A stretch of 64,000 nt of DNA from Phoenix dactylifera (taxonomy: Eukaryota; Streptophyta; Magnoliopsida; Arecales; Arecaceae). The stretch spans positions 2,348,738 through 2,412,737 of the forward strand of contig NC_052404.1 of NCBI RefSeq assembly GCF_009389715.1, written 5' to 3'. Below, piece after piece: positions 40,766-54,200 of this stretch (position 1 is its first letter; each line of letters begins with the position of its first letter). Below the pieces are notes generated by a model. The model worked only from the letters and a program-made list of their open reading frames with translations. It made no database searches and had not been told where the DNA came from. The position numbers and the translations under genes are program-made.

Positions 40766-42744
40766 GGAAGTAATGCCAAATTAAAGGCTGGCAAGCTGTG
40801 GACCGAACCCATGGCTAATAAGAGCACCAAAATTGGCAGCTCATGCAGCTAAAAATTAGCATCCGGTTGCGTATCATGGCACTCGAGAATCCTAAACCAC
40901 ATGAAATCATAAACCATTCATGAATTCAGCAAAAGATATAGCATTCGATATAGCTAAACCAATCATGCAACGTCGTACGCAAAGTCTTCTTTTTCGCAGG
41001 TTCTTGGTTTGTGGTGCTTAAATTGTATTAAAAAACTTAGTTTATCTTGACAGCCAGCTAATTGTTTTTCATCATTATTATAAATTTCTGATATCATTTG
41101 GTTTAGAGGTCAACGAGATGGTTCGATGCACTTATATACATATATGAGTCTTTATTTTATTCTCCCATTGTTCTGAAAGAACTTATACTCTTCTTCCACA
41201 TGCCAATAGAACTCCTATGCTTGTTTCTGCAACCTTACATGGGCATGTCATAGCAGCCAAAGTAACAATTCGTCACAATAATTAGAGTAGTTAGGTATAT
41301 GTATCATTCACTTATTGTAGAAATCAAGAACTGCAGATGATACTTTCTCCAATAGACCATTTGCCAACCCATTCCCCTCTATTGCAATAAATATCCTAGA
41401 TTGATTCTCTTTTCCATCTATTAAACAGATAATTGTAAGTTCAGAGAAATCAACGTTATATGTATGTATGTATATATGATGAAAAAGACTTCAAGCTTTT
41501 TCACCAGTTGATGCGAAAACATCTAGCATTCATAGCAAATAACACAATGAATTACAGAAAGAAAAGAGAAGAAAGTGGTGCAAAATCATCTAGCATTCAT
41601 AGCAAAGAACACGATAAATTACAGACATATCAATAAAGAAAAGAGAAGAAAGTGACATATTATAATTTGGCTCTGGAACCATAAGGCAAAGCGAAATATT
41701 TCCTATACTCAAGCCTAAAGTATGTGCAAAGCCTAAATTAACTCTATTCTAAACCTTTGAAATAAATTCGTGAACTATAATATTATTTCATGATCAAGTG
41801 TGTTTTATATTCATAGGCCAATTGTCTTTAGAGGTGTTCTTTCATCTCTTACCCAAGAATAAATGGCTTTTCAATTAGAATTTAATGCTTCACTAATTAG
41901 GAACTAATTAGTGAAATCCAACTCAATGCAAGGCATCATCTCTCTTACACTAATGACCCACTTTGGGACCTCCACAAGGACTAGAATAGCTGCTACAGCT
42001 GCTAATAATGCCGTAGGAAGGAAGGATGGATCTTAGCATGGTTGCCACTTGCGAGCTCATTTTCGCAAACCTGCTTTCATGCAAGACCATGGCATCTATC
42101 TGTATTTATAAGAATGAGAACAGAATACGTATATGGTTCCACTAGCGAGTGAGTGGCCATGGCTCTTGCACCAAACAGAATTTTCTTTTCTCGTATTCTT
42201 TTATCAAATACGTATGTATAAAATTTATGCACAAGCTATCAAGCTATCAGGCTAAATTACCATTTCCTTGATCCAAAATTTTGCTCAGTTTTAAGACATC
42301 TATGTTTACCAAGTGAAAGATCGGTTGAACCCAAGGATTACTAAGCTTATATCATCTAAAATTTAGACTTATGCGAAGTACTGTTTTCAAGGGCCAGTGC
42401 AAATTTATTTTTTTGTTCTGGTATGTCCACTCCCATCAGAAAGTGTTTATCTTTTCTAATCTGACCTTGGGACCTAACTTCGATCACTGGGACCTAAAAC
42501 TTTCACATTTGAAGCCCATCGCTTTACTTGGCACAAATTCCAATGGGATGTGGGTACAACTGCTATAATCGTCCAACAAAATATTGGGTTGCTTATCAGA
42601 AAATAATCATTAATAAATTATTAAACATTATTATTATTTTAATAATATCATTAGTAAAAAATTATTATTTCTTTTACTAACATACCATTTCTAGTAAAAT
42701 ATTATTTTTATTAAAATACTATTAGCATTATTAGTGTTATTAAA

Positions 42745-43247
42745 TTTTTTAACTTTACTATTTTTACTAAAATATTGTTAGTTTCAATTAATGTATTAAA
42801 ATATTATTGATTTGTACTAATATTTATATTAAAGTATTATGATTCTTTGATGCTAAGGAAAGTGTATCCCTAGGAGGAAAAAGTGGAAACTAGACCTCAC
42901 TTTATAAAAAGATTAACGGAGCATTCTTCAAAAAAGGCTAAGAATCTATAAAAATAGATCTGCAATACTACCTTCAGAGGGCACATAAGAGAGTTGAAAA
43001 GTCCATACCAAATCGATGTAACCATGGATCCAACAACAATTGCTTTGGTAAATCTGAAACGAACTAATGAATGCTGCTTGATGACCTTCATTGCCAAATC
43101 ACAAGGAGTGCTTCCACCCCACACTTTGCATTGAGCAAGGCATTCCAATCATCAAACAATAAGAAAAATGGAATAAAACACATATCATGAAGATCGCATT
43201 TAGAGAATCTTAACTATCCACTTGATAATGATGCATTGAAGACCTTT
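42745..43247. other. AT-rich spacer
   Basis: About 500 bp between the duplication and the hAT element. It begins with AT-rich sequence of ATTATTA-type repeats. No gene was recognised. Confidence 0.5.
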
Positions 43248-43255
43248 CTCACAGT

Positions 43256-45042
43256 CAGAGGCGGCCCAAGCCTTAGGCGACCGAGGCGGCCGCCTAAGGC
43301 CTCGGCCCAAAGGAAGGCCTCCGGCCCTCCACTCTCTAGCCTGGGATAGCCTTATCGCCCCTCATCGTCATCCTGGGATCGCCATGAATTTGGCTATCAG
43401 CTCCAGCTGCCCAGTGCCCATGATGGGATATTAGGATTCATAGCTGGCTGCCTGGCTGCTACCCTGCCTTAGCTGCCTACGAAGTACGAACGATCCAGCC
43501 TCCAGCCTCCAGGCATGGCCAACGAGCAACGGACAACGGGGCTATGGAGGGCCCTACGCCCCTACGATCCTCCATAGCCCGTCTTCTCCATCCGCCGGCC
43601 GTAGTCACCACTCACCAGTCCAAAATGGCAGAATCCCATCCGGCCATCCCAGATAAGAGAAAACCAGTAAACCAGAGAGAGTCCTCCTTCTAAACTCTTA
43701 CTTCGGTTCTTCCTTCTTCCCTAGTTCCTCACTTCCTCCTGAGTCCTTACTCCTTAGTTCTTCAATCTTCGGTTCTTCCGAGTTCCGACTTCTGAGTTCT
43801 GTCCTTCGCCCATTTCCGGCCGTTCGCCACTCGCTCAGTCGCTCTCGCCGTCGTCGGTCCTCCCCGTCGGCACTCGGCCGAAGAGAGTGACGAGGGAATC
43901 AGGGAGGCGGCATCGCCAGCGTGACGGCGTCTCTTCTCCTTCAGTCCTTCTCGACCCAGCGCTCCGTCCTCGCCACCGTCGCCTACTCGCCGGAGCCCCA
44001 AGGTGAGCTTCTGCCTTCCGAGAACGGCTTTAGGCCCTTTAGGGTGTTCTCTTTGTTGGGATACTTGGGTAATGGGTTATTACTTATTTATTTTTGTTAT
44101 TATATACTCATAATCATGATGCAGGAATCCGATTCCTACTTGGGTAATGGGTTACTTGGTGTTTATTTACTTATTTTTTATTTTTATTTTTGGAAGTTTA
44201 TTGCAATATCCATGAAATTCTAAAAGGATACCACGAAGATAATTGGCCAAAAAATACTGACAGAAATCATGACGAGAATAGTAAAGATGTCTTAAAATTC
44301 AGAACAGGTTTGGTTATCTAAAAGATCTGACATAAAAAAACTAAGGCCAAGTGGCCAACCCAATATGCATGCTTGGGAATAGACTACAGAGGAGGTATGA
44401 GAAAGAACCCAAGCATGACTTATATAACAAATTTAATGCTCAGGCACAGGGCCCAGCTCGATAACAAATTTAATGCTCATCCTTGGTATCTTTCCTCCCT
44501 GGAAGGCTGGAACAGATTCAGAATCTGTTTGAAGAAATGCACAAGCTAGTCTGAAAAAAATGGGGGTCATTTATCACCTGAATCCTGCACAGCTTCTTCC
44601 AATTTAATTTCAAGATCATTTCTTTTAGCAATAAACTTCTGAATCTGAAGCTCCAGCTCCTCAATCTTGGCCTGATATGTGCTAAGAGAAATCTTTGCAG
44701 CATCAGCTGACTCTGCCTTGGGTCAAGTGACAGGCGCTTGAGTCTTGATGAGAATATGGTAGTCCTTTGCTCATCTGATTTTAGGAGAGCAGATATCAAG
44801 TATTCCTTTTCTTTAATAGTGGAGATTGCTTGTCTATATCTTTGTTCTGTTACTTCTGTACCAGACAATGCATGTTCAGTGGAGATTGCTAGACGAATTA
44901 ATAGTGGAGATTGCTAGACGAATTATTTCTAAATAAATTTTTAAAGTATTTTATATTTATTAAAAAAATTTATTATTTTTTTTAAAAAAGGCCTCATTTA
45001 GTGAATTCGCCTTAGGCCTCCAAATACATTGGGCCGCCCCTG
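43256..45042. mobile_element. Non-autonomous hAT element carrying gene-like fragments
   Basis: A perfect 8-bp target duplication CTCACAGT (43248-43255 and 45043-45050) flanks terminal inverted repeats CAGAGGCGGCCCAA (left) and CAGGGGCGGCCCAA (right, reverse complement). Both are hallmarks of plant hAT transposons. At 1787 bp it has no transposase. The left half is GC-rich and leader-like, with a possible GT splice donor after CCCCAAG near 44002. The right half carries minus-strand coiled-coil coding sequence. Confidence 0.9.
44560..44869 (-). pseudogene. Captured coiled-coil gene fragments (first part kinesin-5-like)
   Basis: On the minus strand, 44869 to about 44720 reads EQRYRQAISTIKEKEYLISA then LLKSDEQ. 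This resembles the coiled coil after the motor of plant kinesin-5 proteins. Then, in another frame, about 44720 to 44575 reads ADAAKISLSTYQAKIEELEL then QIQKFIAKRNDLEIKLEEA and VQDSGDK before a stop, also coiled-coil. A CAG at the switch suggests an ancestral exon boundary. The kinesin assignment is from pattern memory. The source of the second part was not recognised. Confidence 0.5.
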
Positions 45043-45522
45043 CTCACAGTAATAATTATACAGCAACATTTCAAAGAACAGAAGCAAACCATCAATTAGT
45101 TCTGCTTTCAGTATGTCATTAAGAAGTCAAGATGGATATTTGCTATCAGAAGTTGGCAATTGTAAAAAAAATAGAAAATATATAAATAAATCTACCTCAT
45201 CTTATTAACTTAAGTTTTTGGGACAAGTGGTGATTTTAACAACAACCTTTGGAAGCTGGAAAATTCTATCTCGGGTGGTGTGTCACTAAGCAATTGAGTC
45301 ATTAGCGATGACTGGCTTCTCCATGGCCATTTGAATCTGCTGGAAGGAATTGCAATTTTCTGAGCACCCATCATCCTTCATAAAAACTCAATGTAAGCAC
45401 ATACACCTAGTCCATGCCACAATCTTATCATCCGAAAGACAGAAAAGGGTTGAAGCTTTAAGTCAGAACCGAGAAAAGAAATTATAAGATTGTGATTCGT
45501 AGATATATTTTCATGACACTAA

Positions 45523-45742
45523 GGGTGTGTTTGATTCATGACAGAAATTACAACTAGAACTGGAATAGAATATGAATACTAGAAAAGAGTAGAAATTAGA
45601 TTTTAGGAGATTGGAGCAATCCTATTCTTCCCAGAAATCGAAATGGAAGGAGCGACTTTCTCCAAACAAATAGCTAGAATGAGAGTCATTCATTCACATT
45701 CTAATTATTTCTGAATCCAACTCTCCGCAACCAAACATGCTC
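45523..45742. mobile_element. Tourist-like MITE
   Basis: About 220 bp between TAA duplications (45520-45522 and 45743-45745). The left end GGGTGTGTTTGATTC pairs with the right end GCAACCAAACATGCTC, the common PIF/Harbinger MITE pattern in plants. Its inner arms also pair (ATTTCTG type). Confidence 0.65.
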
Positions 45743-45745
45743 TAA

Positions 45746-47700
45746 ATGTTAAACAACCTCCTTTCTTGTGAGAGGATGCATAGTCATTCGTAGCAATGAA
45801 TCGGCCCCACTAACTAACCATCCATCATTCTCTTGTTTGCGGTTCTGGTTGGAAATTTTTTTGGCATACCAACTATATTAATTTGATACGACTTACATAG
45901 GGGGATCGAAAATATAGTGTGCCATTTGTCATGCCAACTATGCCGATCAGAAATTTAATCTATGTTTCTAAATATACTATCAAATGGATTGCTTTCATAC
46001 ATCGATGCTAGAGTCTCAATCTATTCTCAATATATTTCCATGATAGATTCATTCTTCCTGAATTTAAGAGTGATGAATTATGCTATACTCATATCAATAA
46101 TGTGATTGTTTCTTTTAGTAGACCGAAGCTAAAACCATTAAAAAATTATTTGTTCAGACAACAAACTGATAGTTATTCTCATAATACAAAAGAACAAAAA
46201 GAAGTCTGCTTCCAACAATGTATTGAGTCGACCAAATCAACAGCTAAAAAGGAAGTGAAAGAATGCTTTGCATATGAGTACTCTGCTTTGCAATTCAATA
46301 TGGGGGAAAACTTCTTTCCTAAATGCTGCTGAAAATGCTATTATGGTCACAGTTGGCATCCTAAAAGAGGCAGACTTATCAAATTCAGCAGTCTAAAGAT
46401 AAAGGAGCACTGAGTTCTTTCCCATCTTTCATCTACATTTCCATTGCCTGGGTGCCATCTTGATAACAGGGGTAGCATTAAGAAGCTAATGTTTTGAAAT
46501 TGGTGGTTTCTGGGGCTTTTCTCCGCCGAGATAATGAAACGATGACTATGCTCCTACTATAATTTCATGTGAAAGTAAATATTATTTAAACATGGCGAAT
46601 AGAGAGCCTCTATTTTAATATATTTGCTAGATTAGTTTAGATTATCAATTTGTTGGGTTTACTAGCTAGTGAGTACAATATTTTTTTAAAAAATAATTTG
46701 GAAAGGCTAATCTCCATCTTTTTTTTTTTCTATTCTATGCTCTCTACTTGTGAAGGGATAACTTTTAATAGAAATCCAATTCCCTCTTATTGCTTGAATG
46801 ACAAGAGGTGATATGTAAAGTGCTCCTGCATGGATCTTGTCACTGAAAGCAATCTAAACTGTTTTGAGAAACAAGCATGGTGCAATCCAAATAAAGACTT
46901 TTTTTTGATGGAAAAAAATTCAGAAAAAAACGAATACTAGCTGCATGTCATGTATCTAAAGTAGAATGGATGACTCTGATGGGTCAACCATAGGGGGCAA
47001 AACTATGGCTTAACTTGATGATCCATGAGAAATTAGAGTATTCATGAAGTGCCACATCAAAGAGCAGATAAGGCGGCCGGTGGATTCCGGATCCCCTCCT
47101 CTCTAGCCTAAATCACTATAACTCGTTTGGTTCGCAGGAAGAATTTTTTTTCACCAAAATATTTTTTTAAAAAAGATGATTCGTATAAATATGATGCATG
47201 AAAAATAGTTTTGGCACGTGGTTGATTATAAAAAGGTGAAGAGTGATTTATATTTAGTCGAGCATTTATTTTCATCGAAAAGTTATATGGAATACCTATT
47301 ATTTTTTTAATAAAGTAAAATATCTTACCTATGGAGATGGGAGAATAGCTTCTTCATATCCTCTATAATTTTTTTTATAAAACATAAAAATTTTATTTTA
47401 AAAATATTATCTATTATTTTTAAAAAACTGAAACTAAATAAATAATATTTTTTTATTTTTTTATTTTTTCTGCGGACGCGTGCCCAAAAGCAGGTAGGGG
47501 TAGGCCATCCATCCCAATCTCCTGCGTCAATGGTCAGCGGTTAGAAAACGGTCCGTCCACGCTGTTCCTCCGCCCAGAATTAAAAAAACCATTATAAAAA
47601 CCCAAACGGCCAAACCCATCCGCTGCCTCCACTGTACCACCCACCCACCACCTCCGGGCCCACCCGTCTTGATGCGGATCACAGCACTCCCAAATTCGCA
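45746..47700. other. AT-rich intergenic region
   Basis: About 2 kb with long A/T runs (for example 47150-47470). No coding signal, RNA gene or clear transposon end was recognised. Confidence 0.5.
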
Positions 47701-47702
47701 AC

Positions 47703-48231
47703 TATATAAAAAAAATGCTGAACATCCCACGTGGCGTCTGCATCCCCATTAAATCAGCCAACGCTATCGTGCCACGTCGGTCTGGGAAAGTGTTTGGGCC
47801 GTGTAGCCATAATACTCTACAAACTGTCCCCAGAAGCGGACCGGAAAAAAAAGTCCATCCCTTCTTTCTCTCCCTCTCCCCGTCGTGCCACTCTTTCTCT
47901 TCTCCCAGAGAGTCAAACTATGGCTGAGCTGAGCTCCGACCATCGCCGGAACTAGTTACCGCTGTCTTCTTCTCTCTCTCTCCACTCTCCGGTTTTTTTG
48001 GTTTACTTTTTTTTGCTTTATTCTTACCGCCTTTTCGTCTCTCCACATTCCCTGCGCCGATCGCGGGAACTCCGCTCAAGCGAAGCAAAGAGAGGGTTTT
48101 TGCTCGAAATCTAGGTTTCGCAATCCCGACGCGGTACTCTGATACGCGGGATCACTGGCTACTTTGGTGGTGGAGGTGGTGAGAGGCAGTTCTACTAGGG
48201 TTTACGGACGGCGGCGGAGGCGATGAGGTGA
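47703..48231 (+). promoter_or_regulatory. Kinase promoter and leader: TATA box, G-box, two uORFs
   Basis: TATATAAA at 47703-47710 is a candidate TATA box. CCCACGTGGC (G-box/ABRE core CACGTG at 47728-47733) lies just downstream and GCCACGTC near 47770. If transcription starts near 47735 the leader is about 500 nt. It would contain an 11-codon upstream ORF starting ATGGCTGAGCTGAGC (47920-47955) and a two-codon ORF ATG AGG TGA (48223-48231) ending one base before the main ATG. The start site is inferred. Confidence 0.5.
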
Positions 48232-48232
48232 G

Positions 48233-51200
48233 ATGGGGTGCGTGCTCGGAAGAGAGGCGGCGCCGCCGCCTCCCTCCCGGCAGAGGGAGACGGAGCGCAA
48301 CCACCACCGGGAACCTTCGGCGGTCGCGTCTGATCGGAAAGCCCAGGCCTCGCTGCCCAATTTCGAGACTGGAGTTGACGTTCACGACGCGGATCGGACG
48401 GAGGAGAAGAAGGAGGGGGAAGGGGAGGTAAAGGTTAAGCCGGATGGCGGCGGCGGCGGCGGTGGAGGGGCGGAGAAACCTCGGCGGAGGGACAGGCGGA
48501 GGCCGAGGTTGGACCCGCGGCTGAGCAACCCGCCCAAGGGCGTGCACGGCGAGCAGGTCGCTGCCGGGTGGCCGGCGTGGCTTTCCGCTGTGGCCGGGGA
48601 GGCCATCCGGGGATGGACCCCTCGCCGGGCTGATAGCTTTGAGAAGCTCGATAAGGCAATCCTCTTGCTTTTTAATCTCTTTTCCTATTTCATTCAGGGT
48701 TTTTCTTTAATGTTTTTCTAAAGTTACCATTTTGATCCGTTGTTTAGATCGGGCAAGGTACTTATAGTAACGTTTACAAGGCTAGAGATATCTTGACGGG
48801 CAAAATTGTTGCTTTGAAGAAGGTCCGGTTCGATATTTTGGAGCCGGAGAGTGTGAAATTTATGGCCAGAGAGATCAACATCCTGAGGAGATTAGATCAT
48901 CCTAATATTGTGAAGCTGGATGGATTGGTTACTTCTAGGATGTCATGTAGTTTGTATCTAGTTTTTGAGTACATGGAGCATGATCTCGCTGGTCTCGCCG
49001 CCAGCCCTGAAATCAAATTCACAGAGCCTCAGGTTTGATCTTTTATATATCCCAATGATTACTTTGTAAAAAAAGATTGCTCCTTTGTCTCCTTTTTTTT
49101 TTTTGTCCTATATTTAAATTGTAAAGTTCTATTTTGAGCAGGTGAAATGCTACATGCATCAGTTGCTGTCAGGGCTCAAGCACTGTCACAACCGGAGGGT
49201 GCTGCACCGTGACATCAAGGGATCAAATCTCTTGCTTGATAATGCTGGATTACTCAAGATTGCGGATTTTGGGTTGGCTTCAACCTTTGATCCAAACCAT
49301 AAGCAACCCATGACGAGCCGGGTGGTCACACTTTGGTATCGGGCACCCGAGCTTCTCCTTGGGACTACTGATTATGGCGTGGGGGTGGATCTCTGGAGTG
49401 CAGGCTGCATTCTAGCAGAGCTCTTGTCTGGGAAGCCTATTATGCCTGGGCGGACGGAGGTATCTCATCTTTGATCAATACTATGCACTAACCACATCCA
49501 TTTCTGCCACCTTATCTATCATATGAGAGATCTTTTTGTTATTTGATAGGATGACGTTCATTTCTTGGTTATGTTTTGCTTCTTTTTGCATCACTTGTTG
49601 ATTCAAATGGATGAGAAAGATCTCCATCTAGCATTGGGTATGGTATATTTATGTTATAATTTTGCAATCATTTGAGACAATTATGTGTTTAAATGGATGG
49701 ATCTTGTATCTTGATTATGCTCTATTAGTTCAACAAATATAAAGAAACTCCCATGCAAACTATTGTTTATTCAAATAAATGCAAAGTCATCTCATCTAGC
49801 ATCAAATATTCTTTGGTTTCTTTGTTGCACTCTTGTAGCTTGTGTTATTTTATTTCATATTTAATGCATGTATTCTTAAGTAAGATTCTACTCATGTACT
49901 AAAACTAGTGTTTTTATTTCTTTCTAATATTGTCTATGAACTGGACCCAGAGGTGTTTCCCAGCACCAGAGAGGTTCCAAACTACTCTTTTCTTCATTTG
50001 TTTTCTTCACCTTGGGCTTTCATTTTCTCTCTTTTCTTCCCTTCTATGATTTGTTTGGTTTTGAACAGTGCTTTGCGATATTAGATCTTCTATTAACAAT
50101 TATTTGTTCCAATTGCAAAAATCTAGTGCTTCTAAATAATGGTTGTAGTCCCAAAGAATCTGGTACTTATAACTTGTTCAAGACAGCTAGATTTGTAAAG
50201 TAGAATATGCTCTCAATGCACCAAAATATGAAAATTATGTATTAAGCACCTCAAAGCTTGAGCTTGTATTTAAATAAAGGCCTTAAGGAGTCGTAATTGG
50301 TTTTCAGATGGAAGCTGTAAGCTGGTTGTAATTAGTTTCTGGATGAAAATCTAACTTTTAATTGGTCAGGAAATGTTGTAGAGGAAAGTCAAATTTTTGG
50401 CCAACAGTGACGTATCTTGAGATGGAGTGCAGGATTTCTTGCATCCTGTGTTCTAGTGTTTGAATTTCGTTTTCTAACTGAAAGATCAATATCCATTATT
50501 TGATAGGTAGAAGACAAGGAAAATCATCGAAGAAATTGAAGACCTGTCAAAAGAAAAGGTGAAAATGCAAACATGAAACATGCAGTCTCATTATTACAAT
50601 GGGGCTAATTATAGTCTCTCACCTCTTAATTTCAGGCATTTCAGTATGATGTTGAGTTTTGCCCTCAAATACCTTCCTTTGTTAATTTAAATTCCGAATG
50701 TCCATATCTATCGGTACATTTGCGATCCAACTCCACATAGTTTGCACTACCAAGCCTTTCTTGAGTAAGTCCACTGGCCACCAAGAATATGAATGATGAT
50801 TTTGTTCTTCAGTTAGGTTATCTGATAGGAATTTTCATGTTCGTAAATGCTAACATATCTCGATTCCATTTCTTGCATAAACTTAATAAAAAAGTCTTTT
50901 AAGAATTTGCTTCCTGGAAGAATTGCCTGAGATTTTGGCAAGGAAACATGATATTGTTACTGTTGATAATTGTTAGGAAGTACATGGCTTTATTTTTGTT
51001 CACTGCCAATATGTAACTGGACACTGATTATACTTCATTGCCACTGTGTAACAATAGCAACCATTTTTACCTATGCCAGGTGGAGCAACTGCATAAGATT
51101 TTTAAGCTGTGTGGTTCTCCTTCAGAAGCGTACTGGAAGAAATCAAAGTTACCACATGCTACACTATTTAAGACCCAAAAACCGTATAAGCGGTGCATAG

Positions 51201-54200
51201 CAGAAACATTTAAAGATTTTCCACCATCATCATTGCCTTTGATTGAAACTCTCCTTGCAATTGACCCTGTTGAGCGTCAAACTGCCTCTTCTGCATTAAT
51301 GACTGAAGTGAGTTTCTTGTTCGTAAATAATTTTGATGTTTATTATTACCTTTATAGTATTGCAAATGGCATTGCAATTTGTTTTTATTTGGATGAAATA
51401 TCCTGTAAGTTGTTACGCAGGTGTTAAACTTTTCTTTCAGAATGTGTTGAGCATAAGACTGCTTTATTATTATTATTATTATTGTAATTATTATATGATT
51501 ATAGTAAAATCTTTCATATATGGTTTCTTAGAGAAAGCTATCAAACTTTCGTATAATCAGTTATTGGAATCATGTGGAAGGTCTACAAGGAGGGCGAAGA
51601 TCCCAGCAGAAATGGTGGAAGTCGAGGAGAGATGAAAAGGTTCCCTTGATTGAGTAGTCCTTGATAGGATAGAATGGGGAAGGGTTAGTTCAACTAACCT
51701 GGTGAATAAGGCTACTTGATTATGCATAAGAATACAATATTGGCATTTTGCATACATTCTACCTTATGTGCTTCAGGTATCTTGGCTTATGTTTCCCTTA
51801 TTGATTATAGTGTTATCATACTTTCACCAATTCAGTTGAGTGCAGCATCTAGTGTAGTCTGGGACTGAAACTATATATTACAGAAGGATCACCAATTTTC
51901 GCTAATAATATCTGGTACCATTTTGGCAGTCATGCATTTGAATTGCCCCCTCTGTACATACATTAAGTGATATTCAGGAGCTTGGGGAAAACTAAATATT
52001 ACATAAAATTTTGTTTCTGTTGTAATAAAAAGTTAATTGTTTTCTGTCTTCTTTCTGCCATCAAAGAATCATAGTTATATAAAGTTTTCATGTTCAGCCA
52101 CAATCAACATTCTATAAGATTGCTTGTTTGACCTGAATAATTTTTAATCTTGCAGTTCTTCACAACTAAACCCTATGCATGTGAACCATCAAGTCTGCCA
52201 AAATATCCTCCAAGCAAGGAGATTGATGCTAAACGAAGGGATGAAGAAGCTAGAAGGTTTTTGATCATTTACTTGTTACCTTCTTTAATTCAAGTTTTGA
52301 AAACCTTTTTTATGGAATCTTTGCTATTTAAATCCGGGCGTAAAGCATTCAAAACTATTTATAGAAAGACGCCATCCTGAGGAACTAGAGCACCTCCATA
52401 TAACCACAATAATTGAAAGTGTTTTAGATTATTTCACAGCTGAGAAACATATTTAGATTGTAAATTAAGCAGTGCACTTAGAGAGCTCTTTTTCTTTTAT
52501 TGATGTCTCCATATCGCATTCATTTATTAAGGAAATTTACATACTAGATTAGACTATGTTTGCTTACATTTTTTGCTTCAACAGAGCATAGACAATTGTT
52601 ACTATTGTAATTTTTCTGATAATTTTCTACAAAAAAACTTGACTATGTTGAAAGATGATTTACTTTGATGTCACTTTGTTTGATAAGTTATTCTAGCATC
52701 CTTGAGTGAATCTCTGATGCAAGACAATCTTAAATTTGATTACTAATTTCATAAGACAGATGCAAACTTTCAAATTTCAAAAAATGTATATTATTCAAGT
52801 AATCATCTCAACAAGCAGTCAAGCTGAAGTATAATTCCAAATTTCCAATACTATGATTGCAACTATGAAGAGTTTGATTCATTCGTAATACCAATAAGTT
52901 ATGGGACAGTTTCCTCTCATTTTCCTAATTATCCAAAGAGGATAACTAAATGACAAACATCTGGATAATATGATTATTATTTTATAAAGAGGTTAACATA
53001 ACTTGTTTAAAGCCTGCATTAAAATTACCTGATTAGCATTTAGTGGTCACTCATTCACATAGTTACAAAAGAAACGAGTTATGGATACATTAGTAGAAAC
53101 TATGGTAGCTATATATACCCGAAGCTGGATACATGTGCCGAACAATAGTGAAGTTCGAATTTGTCGCTTGGGGGGGGGGGGGGGGAGAAAGAAAAGGTCT
53201 TAGGGGAGTTGGGTAGAAGATAAACATGCTGATTTAGGATATCTTGACCTTAGTGAAGTATATAGTAATCTAATTTGTGGAGCATCTATTGGTAACATGA
53301 CTTGCGTCAATCAGAGGCATGTGAAGAGAGTAATTTTTATAATGCAGATTAAGCGTCTGACTGTTCAATGAATGATAATATTTTGTAATGAAGAGTAACA
53401 TGAAGGTAAAATTCATGATTGGAAAAGTATAGCAAAATATCTTAGGACTGCCAAGCAATACCGCCAAAGATCTAATTCTGAAGTGTTCACATGACGAGAG
53501 GCTTTTCAATGTGTTTTAGCTTAATTTCAAGCTTATTTTTCTTACTTAACATCCTTGCACTTCCCGTCAACTTTGTTCAAAATGGATTTACTTTCTTTTT
53601 TTAAGAGATACCTAGAATTTGAACCCTAGCCCTCCTCAAGGGTAAGGCCTTTAGGGTGAGGTCCCAACTGACTATACTAACAGTTGTTGGCATCTGTGAA
53701 TGTACTTCTGCTTAGATAATTTAACTACATGGGAATAGGTAATTGTGAGACAGTTATTGCTAAATACAACAATGTATAAGAACAAATGTAAATTTTCTCA
53801 ATCTAGTTAATTTTTAGATTCTGATGGCTTCGATAGCATTAGCAAATTCATGTTAGTTGTGCAATTTACATACATGATCTTGGCAGTCAATTTCATATCC
53901 TGTACTCTCACAGTTTCTCCTCAAAGCTACCTTTGACATTTGGTGATGATATCAATCTCAGCAAATGTTTATTTTAATTGAAGTTACATGTTGAAGTCAC
54001 ATGTTCTTTTGTCTTTGATTTGAATGTGCATAAGAAGTCAGTTTGACATTTAGATAAGAGCTTTCCTTTTTTTTTTTCAAAAAAAAGAGAGGAAAAGACC
54101 TAACCAACCATGTTATTGAATGACATTGCTAACTTTTTTTGGTGGCACCATTGTAGTGGAGAAGAGAAGACCGTCCAGTCTCAAACACCATCATCTGACC

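Larger units (their letters stand above)
38279..42744. repeat. Tandem segmental duplication, copy B
   Basis: Aligns to copy A along its length, ending GCATTATTAGTGTTATTAAA. It is longer because of a 0.93-kb insertion at 39841-40765 and about 660 bp at 41657-42325 that copy A lacks. Divergence from A is a few percent by eye. Confidence 0.85.

Noticed and set aside
43921..44223. 100-codon frame in the left half of the hAT element
   Set aside because: It runs through a likely GT donor into low-complexity AT-rich sequence; no domain, probably leader and intron of the ancestral element.
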